DNA from: Agarophyton chilense
Taxonomy: Eukaryota > Rhodophyta > Florideophyceae > Gracilariales > Gracilariaceae
Length of the DNA stretch: 64,000 bases
NCBI GenBank assembly: GCA_030374765.1
Contig: JARGXX010000095.1
Coordinates: 1,736,001 to 1,800,000, forward strand
Direction: 5' to 3'
In this document: in pieces, positions 56,100 to 64,000 of the stretch
Layout of the letters: every line of letters begins with the position of its first letter
How positions within the stretch are numbered: the stretch's first letter is position 1
The notes under the pieces: generated by a model
Seen by the model: the letters and a program-made list of their open reading frames with translations, nothing else
Told to the model about the DNA's origin: nothing
The model's database searches: none
Position numbers and translations under genes: made by a program

Positions 56100-56900
56100 A
56101 AGCAGCTGAGATCAACGTCATCAGCCATTTTTTCTAGTTTTGGCGATAAGCCTTCATGGAAAGGAAGTCCTCCAGTTTAGGCTGGAGTTCCACCGCGATA
56201 GCTGGCCACGAGCGGGACAAGACCAATTCAAATGGAGTGAACTCCGGTGTATGGTGTATCTGTGTATTGTACGGGATCGTCAAAGAGTCAGTAAACATAT
56301 TCAAACGCTTGGGGGTGAGCGGTCACGTAAGAACGAAGAGGTGCGGGTAGCGTTTGGTTACACCGCTTGGTTTGACCACTACACAGCGGGTGGCAGATCG
56401 ATATCAAGAGATTTTTTATGAAGAGAATCAAACAAACGTCGTCGAAGGTTGACGATGCGAATATTTGCCCGTTATATGTCAGAAGATAAACGGGCGGGCC
56501 ATAGACAAATACCAAATGGGTTTAGAAAGCTTTTAGAAATGTGAAAACGGAAATCTTCTTTAAAGATACCATCCCAAACAACTTCGGAAAACGACCCGTT
56601 ATAACGATTATACATTTGTGTTCACGTTGGGTGGTGAGTAACGGGCCCTTAATGTCGACGGTGACACACTCGAGAATAACATGTGGGTGTCAGAGCTCCA
56701 ACATAGTTGAGTCCTTGCGTTGTTTTACTCGAATCTCGGCACACTCGGTGCAAAACGGCACAATTGTGGAGCAATCCACTGCCATGGCTGGCCAGTAAAA
56801 GTTTCCTTTGAACGTGAGGTAGAGCATCCGTCCATCGATGCGTCCAAAAAGTTTCGCATAGTGCCATTGATGTAATACCTATAGATTTAAAAATGTTAAG
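56100..56900 (-). pseudogene. Integrase part of GypB
   Basis: Clear gypsy integrase: an N-terminal HHCC-like region (around 56.87-56.65 kb), then FVYGPPVYLLTYNGQIFASS with the second catalytic aspartate region, and a block equivalent to the usual YHPQTNGQTERFNRT. It ends with a TPFELVLSR string, the standard C-terminal block. No chromodomain was recognised after it. It lies immediately next to the end of the antisense frame block. Confidence 0.75.
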
Positions 56901-56939
56901 TACTTGTGGATATAACAGTATCGTCTTGAAGAGGTATAA

Positions 56940-58850
56940 AATTTAATTTATCTTGAAAGAAATTTGTGCACCACGGCTAAGACCAGCTCTTCTCTTCGTA
57001 CAGAAAAGGTCACCTTCCGGCTGTCTAACCATCTTCTCCGGGTTTATCGAGAGAAAACTACCCACTTATGGCTTCCCAGTTTCGTCGGCGGCGAGAACCG
57101 TGTCCCATTCAGAATCCGTTTCGGGGACTTCAAGCCACTTTCTTTTTATCCCATGGGACCCGTACGGTTCTCGATCGCCTACGATGAAGCAAGGTATATT
57201 GTTGTCATCTATGGCCAAAGCTGCTCCATTAGTGAGTAAACGTGATAATGTGCCCGCTTGAAAATTCTTTGTGCCCTTCATGTAGATGATTTAGAAGTCA
57301 TATTCCGTCATGCGGAGTCTCCAATTCATTAGGTAGCCTGGAAGTTTCAAAACGGTTAAAAGTAATCTTAAGGAGGATCGATCTGTTTAGACTCTACAGT
57401 CCACACTCATGAGATAGGGGCGGAGAATAGAGAGCGCCCACACAAAGGCGAGACACTCTTTCTTCAAGACGCAGTAGTTTCGTTCGTGGAAAGTCAGAAC
57501 ACTTGACTAATATTTATGGAATCCAGATATTTTTCGGGATTCATCTGAAAAAGAGCACAACTTACTTGGTATTCATTCGCGTCTGTGTACACTGCGAACG
57601 GTAGTGCGGGTTCTGGCGATGATAAGATCAGTGGAGATGTGACGGCCTCAATAAAAAGAATTGGAAGGATCAGTCTGGTAGGACATAAAGGGTTCCATCT
57701 TTAGTCGTTGATCTTTCGGCAGAATCGCGTTTGAATGGTCTGGGATGTCCGCGCATAAAGGTGTAAATCGTAAATAGACGTTCGTTAATTCTAAGAAAGA
57801 GCAGAGTTTTATCTGAGTTATGGGCTTTATTGCCAGACAAAGCAATTGAATTCGAGCTTTCTCGATCATAAACTATCCATGACGGATGAAGGGGCCCAAA
57901 TAATGGAGAGTATCTGTGAAGAAGTTTCATTTCATAGTTTAAGTGTTTTTCCAGTTTCCCATAACTTGGGCATAATATCCCTGACATGGCTGAGGTGTGC
58001 ATCCAGATTATCTGAGAAAACAATGATATATTCCAGATAGATGAGGCCTGTAAATTACTTAAAACGAGCTACTACGATATTGAAAGCACACTGAAAGGTA
58101 GCGAGAGCATTGGCCAAATAAAAAGACATCCATTTCTATCAGTGGAGCACTGAATCACAGACCAAAGCAGGCTTTTTTCTGGTCTCCTTCTCTGACGAAA
58201 ACTTTCCAATATCCTCAAATGCATTCCACAGCCGAAAACACGATATCAGTGTCGAGCGAATCGGTGTTCTCATCCATGCATAGAACCGGATACAAATCCT
58301 TGAGATTTACATTGTTCAAGCAACGGTAGTCGATGAAGAAACGCCAGAATCCATCTTGTAAGGGAAACAGCACAACTGGAGCTGCCAACAGCGACTAAAC
58401 TGGTTCGAGATCTTCAGCTCCCAACATTTTGTTCACTTGGAACTTTTCCTGTTCACGAGCCTTGGAGCCTGACCTTGAATGGTATTGAACAGCAGATCTA
58501 TCGCTTGGCAACAATCCTAGTGATGCATGTGAGTTTCCCAAGATACCCAAAATATGCGCGGTTATACCGCTGTTGATACAGGTATTTTGGTAGCTTTTAG
58601 GATGTACAAAAGTTACGCATGGGATGCCCAAGAAATGTGCAATGTATTTTAAGATAGAATATCTTTTGGATAGCCCGCGACTCCGTATGGGATGGACGAG
58701 TGATGAAATGATTATGAACGACAATATGTCCGACGGATGTGTGCTTCTATTCATGTTGCGAAGGATTTTGGATGCAAGCAAAATTTCTTCAAGAATGGCA
58801 TATAGATTTAATATCTAGCCAATCAAATTGTTATAATACACCCGTCCCGC
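56940..58850 (-). pseudogene. Reverse transcriptase and RNase H part of GypB
   Basis: RT start blocks are recognisable near 58.45-58.25 kb (EQEKFQVNKMLGAEDLEPV, then a FWRFFIDYRCLNNVNLKDLYP-type stretch). The connection region has FLELTNVYLRFTPLCADIPD at about 57.8 kb, which is the usual FLGLxNYYRRFIxxFA block before RNase H. An RNase H/TDH-like stretch follows to about 57.0 kb. The part is strongly decayed. It is of gypsy type and contiguous with the integrase. Confidence 0.65.
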
Positions 58851-58899
58851 CCGATAAAAATAGGAAGTATTGCACAATAAATCTGTGCTCAACTTCTAT

Positions 58900-61800
58900 T
58901 TGTAATTATGTCAATGTAGAGTAGTTCATATACGCCTGTGACACACAGTCACGCATGCTCGCTTCGTCGAGTCTTCCTCCACACTACTTTTCGCACACCG
59001 TCTACCACCTCGGATTTCACCCAGAGTGTTGTCTTTCGAATTATGTCTTTCAACTCTCCCCTTATTACTAACGTTCAGTGCTTTACGGCAGTAATAGCCC
59101 AATTGCGATTGTAGTTAATTATTGTAGAACGCCTTCGAGTACCCCTCGCAAAACTCCTTTTCTTCAAGAGCCAGAACAGAGAACGTGATGGATCTGGTCA
59201 AAAAACGTTCGCCTCACATAGAAGTCACTAAAACGTATCTTCCTCTTAATGCATTAAAGAGACTCGAAAATTCGGCTAATATCCGGCATTGTACCCCTTC
59301 GATTCGTTCCGTACAGAAGCGTAAACGGCTGGCTTGTTATTTTTTCAACTTGAAGCCCATATAGCCAGTTGAATATAAAAATAATGTACTTTTTCGTGTA
59401 GATCAAGTGTTCACTTGGCGGCCTGTAGGAAATTTTGGCCTCCCAGACTTCATCAATGCACCCATAATATATTTCGAAGGGTGAATCAAAGTAGTCACCG
59501 GGTTTTGGAATGGTTGCGCCATATGCCTCAAAATGGGCAGCTATCCAACATCACTAACGTTTCTTGTGCCAGTCCAGTCAAATACGGCGTATGAACCTGC
59601 CGTAGATATCCATTTTCAAAGAATTCTCCGTATTTGATACCATTTTGGTTGTAAAAAATGTCAGCCATAATAGCTTGATGTCATAAGTGGTTATGGAAAG
59701 CTATGAACGAGTAAATTTTAGAACTTTTCTTCGACGTTTCGTTCCACGAATACCTCTACCAGGTCCGAAATATTGCACTTCGTGCAATCGGCGATGTGAC
59801 AGTTCTTCGTTTGAAACGCTTCGTACATCACAATGGTTCTTAATGTCGTCTCGGATAGAAGAAGCAGCGTATGAGGATGCAGATAAAGTAGAATATGCAC
59901 GAGTGGAACCATTTTCTTCAAGGAAAACTTCCGAGCCCAGACCCATACCTCCACCAGACAGGCGTAGGGAGAGGAAGTTGTGCTTTTTGTGAAAATGATT
60001 GGCTTCTGAAAGTTTTGTTGACAGATCCATATCGCTCAAGATGCCCGCTCCCCGCTCTACTGCAAATTGTGAAACCTTTCTCAATGGGCCACAATCCTGC
60101 CACATTTCAGGAAGATGTTGTAATGCATGGCTGGTCGGGGTTAAACAGAAAGCCGAAGATGATTTTGAGAAGAAGAATTTGATAAACAAATAGTGGTCCT
60201 CTACCAATAAGACTCTGGGACGATGTACGTCTATTTTTCCGGAACAATTTCGAAGAGAATATCTAGGATCTTTGAGGCTAGACTTCACTGCTCCGTTGAA
60301 CTTTCACTTACAGAACTGCCATTAAAAAGAGCCTGACCGAATCACAGTGCAAAGTTCATGTAGTTCTCAGCCCTGAACCATGCAATATACTGGAAAAATT
60401 CTGGAGGCCGACCCCAAACAGAGGAAATTCCTTTGTAGCCGGATTTCAGTAAATCGTGGATGTGCTGAATCAATTTCGCTTTCAAAATGAAAGCGTGCGT
60501 GCACTTATCACACATTGGGTGTATTCTAATACAAAGAGATATGAGATGTTTAATCAACCCAAAGAGTCGCAGATGATTTGGATCATAAAAAGCACATCTG
60601 ACAATATCAAAGTTAATCCTTACAAGCCCCGGGAACCTTTTCAATCTGGTCTCCGTTGGAATTCGCTCTTGTACTGAGTGGTTCGCGGCTCATCGAAGTC
60701 GTTGGCAGGTTTGCTGCAGTTCTTCTTAGGTCCGTGGGCGTGGACAATCCGTCTCGATGTAGGTACTAGGTGCATTGCGGACAGAGCTCCCTAGATAATA
60801 TTGGGAGTATAAAGTTCGCTCAGGTATCACCCATAAAAGATTGCGTTGTTCCGAACCTCTTCGTGCCGTTTTGTGACATTTTCTGCAAGCAAGTTCAGCT
60901 TTATGACCATGGTGGCTAAGAATCTTCCTCGCATGCAGCCAATCTGCTGTAACGTACATAGCAATTTCAACATTTTTCCTTTCCCTACCATCGTAATACT
61001 GCATTGAAAGCGCTGTTTCCAGTAATTGAATATCATTTACAAAGGGCGGGAGAAAACTGTCAAACTTTTCAGGCTCATGTGTTTCTCGTACAAAACCAGT
61101 TAATCAAACGTTCTTTGCCTGAAAGCAATGTTCTGTACTATGGTTCAGAATGGCAAACATCAGGGGCCACAAAGATCTTGTCATCTTTCCGCCCTTCAAC
61201 ACCTCGATCACGGCAGTTGGAAATGCCAAGAACTTGTACAACTCATCGTCTTTTTCCATTACTCCAATCGCTCTTTATACATATCCTGAAAATAATATCC
61301 ATTATAATCATCTCTCTCTGTATTCTTTGGACTGCAGTCCAGATATGGAATGTCTTTTCTCCATTAAATAAGCTCCAGGCCATCACGCGCCCATCGGGTA
61401 CAGATTACGGGGTTAGAAAATATCAATTTGTTGATATCCACCCCACATCATCTATCCACCCGTAGAATCTACTGTACATCATTTGCACGTCTTCTCGACT
61501 ACACTGTACATCCACCTACCTCTCTGGGAATTTAATACGGTGTTCTCTTGTAATAATCTTACCAAATGAAACGTCTAATATTGTTCTGCACTCCCGTAAC
61601 AAGTCAGGGAGAAGTTCATGGTGCAACTACGGCACGTGGCCAAGGTCGAGGTCCTCGAGTTCTTTTACGGTGTGTATCCGGCCAAAGCTCGTTGTAACGG
61701 AGTCTCTCACTGCCTCGGAAGGTTAGTGGTTCACTTTACTGGGTGATTGGGTTACAGAGTTCTCCTGATTTTCACACGGCATGGGATTTAGTACATCGGG

Positions 61801-61900
61801 CACGGCCAGCTTAGTAAGGACCAGGGAGGTGGGGTGGGGCATTACTGAACCAATAACTTGGTTTATAACCAGTTATTTTGGTGTGGCGCCCAGATTTGCA
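58900..61900 (-). mobile_element. tnp2 (CACTA-type) DNA transposon nested in GypB
   Basis: The interval separates the protease and RT parts of GypB, which should be only a few hundred bases apart, and contains tnp2 transposase sequence on the minus strand. The limits are inferred from where GypB similarity stops and resumes; no CACTA-type terminal inverted repeat or 3-bp target duplication could be fixed. It must be younger than GypB, but its transposase is itself broken. Confidence 0.6.
59690..61270 (-). pseudogene. tnp2-type transposase (broken)
   Basis: In order on the minus strand: SLWPLMFAILNHSTEHCFQA (the usual MWPLFLVILNLPPE block, 61.25-61.15 kb), EPEKFDSFLPPFVNDIQLLE, then EIAMYVTADWLHARKILSHH with GHKAELACRKCHKT, which is the D-L-P-A-x-R-K plus C-x-x-C block of the catalytic region. 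Next come YDPNHLRLFGLIKHLISLCI (the DxMHNLFLGLxKH block, 60.6 kb) and GRPPEFFQYIAWFRAENYMN. Last is LTPTSHALQHLPEMWQDCGP with LRKVSQFAVERGAGILSDMD (60.2-60.05 kb). Conventional tnp2 has these same blocks in this order. The pieces are in several frames with stops, including one after the QAKNV string near 61.14 kb. The element is inactive. Confidence 0.8.
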
Positions 61901-62200
61901 CTCGGAACCGTTAAAGGTTTGACCTGGTCACTTTTAGCAGCCCCATTCGTTACGGCGAGTTGGTATTTATAGTATAACGATGGGAGGGGTTGAACAACCC
62001 GTAATCCGAGTTACTGGAATCTACACGCACCCAGACCAGCAACTCAGATGGGATTCATGTCCACGCGGCCACGTGGACCTTAATATTTGGCAGTGAAGCA
62101 GTGGGAGCCTTCTGGACCGCACGTAAGAGTTCAAGCTTCTCTGAGGCACGCCTTAATAGACGACGGACGATTGGAACCGACGAAGCGTCTTCCAGTTCCG
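61470..62200. other. Junction region between the nested transposon and GypB; no gene
   Basis: A 63-codon plus-strand frame at 61781-61972 (ITWFITSYFGVAPRFALGTV) is hydrophobic but unrecognised. Somewhere in this interval the nested element must end. Confidence 0.35.
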
Positions 62201-62210
62201 CATACACCAA

Positions 62211-62471
62211 TCAGTGACTGGTCGCCTCAACAAATATGTCGCAATAGTAACATATCAGTATTATGGGGGCTTTGAAACATCGGCATACGATGAAATCAAT
62301 CTTCACCTTGAAGGAGTCCAAGCGGACAAAAAGGACAATACTTCCCAGCGTTAACAACGGGTTTATATTCGCGTCTGGGACATCTGTTATTACGCCAAGG
62401 CGGGTCTGAGATCGCAAAGGCAAAGGCATGAGTGGCTCCACGATGAAATTCGGGCTAGCAGCTATGTCCAA
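62211..62471 (-). pseudogene. Aspartic protease-like part of GypB
   Basis: Starts DIAASPNFIVEPLMPLPL, resembling the D-(T/S)-G-A-S-x-N-F-(I/V) region of retroelement proteases. It continues with a beta-rich stretch ending VRLDSFKVKIDFIVC, as expected between gag and RT. It is placed correctly for gypsy elements once the nested transposon is discounted. The match is weak but positionally sound. Confidence 0.5.
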
Positions 62472-62547
62472 AAAGTGATAAGTTGCACATTAAATTTGGT
62501 AAATAAATGAATATCAGCATACACTTCGTAATTTCACTTGGTCATTA

Positions 62548-62572
62548 CCATGACTCTTTCGGAGAGTCATGG
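62548..62572. other. Perfect 10-bp stem hairpin
   Basis: CCATGACTCT pairs exactly with AGAGTCATGG around a 5-base loop (TTCGG). It lies just upstream, on the minus strand, of the protease-like part of GypB. Could be an RNA structure in the element or chance. Confidence 0.6.
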
Positions 62573-62999
62573 TTGTGATTACACAGTTTTAACGGTCGAC
62601 CCGGAACACGAAATGTGTTCAAAGTCTACGTCTGAGACAGCCTGCTTTCTTTTAAGGATTTTGACAATGGATTGAGGCGGTGACGCCTTGGGACTCTACA
62701 GCCTCACTGGCGAGAACTCCTCTTCAAAAGGGAGAAAATCTCAGTTTCAGTTTTCATGGGCCTAAAGCGTTTGGTGCGAGGCCTCAGAATCCTAAACTAC
62801 TGGTATGGAGATGCCCGTGGCGTTGTTTTTATGAGTAGGACTAGGGTCGGTTGTTTTGTGAGCCGGGTTAAGCAACGCATTCCGCTGATACCTATCCATG
62901 ATTTTCTGTGAAAAGACCGTTTCTGCGCGGAGATGCACAGCAATGGCGATGAAATGCTTCTTCTGAGCGATTAATGGCTTATAATTACCGATCCCTCGG

Positions 63000-63990
63000 G
63001 CGAATTCATTCAATGTCAGAAAGCATTCGGGGGAAATTATGACGGTGTTCATAACATATGTGGCATACGAGTCCAGGGCGTGGAGGCGAGAAACCAGAAC
63101 AAGCATCCGTGAATTTCATCGCAGGGTGAATATCCCTACGTTCGGGACGGTTCTTTCGAGTACTCGAGTTTGCATAAGGAATACGAGGCCCTTGCACATG
63201 GGCTTAGGCTGCCTAAAGCGGAGGTTGTTTTTGAGACGTGTCATAAGAGAAATCCGTACTGGGCGGGAGTTTTGTTGTCGTAAAAGACTAGATATCGCTG
63301 CGAGCGAATTCAAAGATAACGCAGTTCTTTCGTAGGGGCCCATTCGACACCGACTATATTGAGGAATAATTTATTTGAATCATCAACGCCTTTGCGGAAC
63401 GGTCCTTTTGATCAGGGATACGAGCTCAGAAGACATTACTATCCGCTTGCCCGATTTAAGCTAACTACAAAGACATGGTTCTCCCTTCGCCTTTTTGACA
63501 TCTGGCCACCAGAGTACGAATCTCAGGATCTAATCCATCTCTATACTTCGTGCAGCGCTCTCCAGCGGAGTAAGCATTACCGCAACGTCGAAAAGCAGTT
63601 TTCAAACGTACCCAAAACTCGTTTTTCGGTTCTTCAGGATTCTGGTAGGTATCACGAAGAGCGCGAATAGCCGACAGCATCGCTTCATCAGTGGAGCAGG
63701 ATCTCAATGGGGGAGGCACGGCTTTGGGTCAGAATGTAACTCTTCGGAGCCTCGGGGTACATCTCATACAGGGTTGAACTGATTTTCAGCTAGTCCACGT
63801 CGAAAGTTCGGTAGCGTAATAGAAACCTGGCCCTCATTCATACCAGGTATGTCGGCTCCCGAACCAAAACGTGAAAGAAAAAACCAGCAGCAACATGGGG
63901 TTTTCTTTAGAAAAGAAATGGTTACGCAGGGCAAATATATATAGGCTTTATGCAGTCCTTCACCTTACACGTGCGTAGGAGGGTACGATA
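63000..63990 (-). pseudogene. Gag part of GypB
   Basis: The segment LKTAFRRCGNAYSAGERCTK followed by YRDGLDPEIRTLVARCQKGE (63.6-63.48 kb) is the typical end of the gypsy capsid-like Gag domain. Further on, at about 63.06 kb, a zinc-knuckle-like string CHICYEHRHNF follows a basic linker, as expected for the nucleocapsid end of Gag. The start lies at or beyond the right window edge. Fossil. Confidence 0.6.
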
Positions 63991-64000
63991 CCGTTAAGAG

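Larger units (their letters stand above)
52800..64000 (-). mobile_element. Ty3/gypsy element (family GypB), entering from the right edge, fossil with a nested DNA transposon
   Basis: In minus-strand order: gag (64.0-63.0 kb), protease-like part (62.47-62.21 kb), a foreign tnp2 transposon (about 58.9-61.9 kb), reverse transcriptase and RNase H (58.8-56.9 kb), integrase (56.9-56.1 kb), then a block of plus-strand frames (53.5-56.1 kb). The 5' LTR lies beyond the window and the 3' LTR was not recognised. The element is heavily decayed (well over ten breaks) and old enough to have received another transposon. Its gag and RT differ clearly from GypA, so it is a separate family. Confidence 0.7.

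Noticed and set aside
59687-60193. Plus-strand frames of 64-101 codons opposite the tnp2 gene
   Set aside because: Shadows of the minus-strand transposase, which has recognised blocks at the same positions.
61004-61465. Plus-strand frame of 153 codons with a hydrophobic segment
   Set aside because: It lies antisense to the tnp2 transposase start on the minus strand, where recognised motifs occur. The hydrophobic run comes from an AT-rich piece of that gene.
1-64000. Possible bacterial operons, CRISPR arrays, rRNA genes or organelle DNA
   Set aside because: No ribosome-binding-site-linked gene strings, no regularly spaced short repeats with unique spacers, no rRNA-like conserved blocks and no organelle genes were seen.

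Overview
This window is repeat-dense eukaryotic nuclear DNA. The evidence is GT-AG intron-like signals, many short broken reading frames, at least six transposable-element families on both strands, and decayed relics of ordinary eukaryotic host genes (Hsp70, a Mak11/PAK1IP1-like WD40 protein, a trehalose-phosphatase domain). I see no bacterial operons, rRNA genes, CRISPR arrays or intact tRNA genes. The mix (DIRS/Ngaro-type tyrosine-recombinase elements, chromodomain Ty3/gypsy elements, Harbinger and tnp2 transposases) would fit a TE-rich alga, for example a red alga, or another protist. The taxon cannot be fixed from this sequence alone.

Layout. 1-6.6 kb: two copies, in the same orientation (minus strand), of one tyrosine-recombinase retroelement family; the first runs off the left edge. 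6.7-8.1 kb: copy 1 of an unrecognised repeat family with head-to-head reading frames; copy 2, inverted, lies at 25.9-26.8 kb. 8.8-12.7 kb: relics of host genes (trehalose-phosphatase domain, Hsp70), a Harbinger-type transposase fragment and one possible exon. 14.4-21.2 kb: a Ty3/gypsy chromovirus fossil on the minus strand with a 322-bp LTR and a block of plus-strand frames between pol and the LTR. 21.2-25.0 kb: a large imperfect palindrome. 27.1-27.9 kb: a Mak11-like WD40 relic. 31.6-32.3 kb and 40.8-42.9 kb: two further fragments of the same gypsy family, each with a 322-bp LTR. 32.5-36.1 kb: unrecognised broken frames.

36.2-40.6 kb and 44.5-50.2 kb hold two inverted, strongly diverged copies of one two-gene DNA element: a transposase-like gene and a second, convergent gene of unknown function. 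Both genes keep recognisable amino-acid similarity between the copies. I regard this as the best candidate for a little-described system in the window. 52.8-64.0 kb: a second Ty3/gypsy fossil entering from the right edge, with a tnp2 (CACTA-type) DNA transposon lodged between its protease and reverse-transcriptase parts, and with plus-strand frames beyond its integrase that end in a membrane-anchored, envelope-like segment.

I found no host gene that looks complete. All similarities are judged by eye from motif recognition; no database search was run. The retroelements are described only as fossils.
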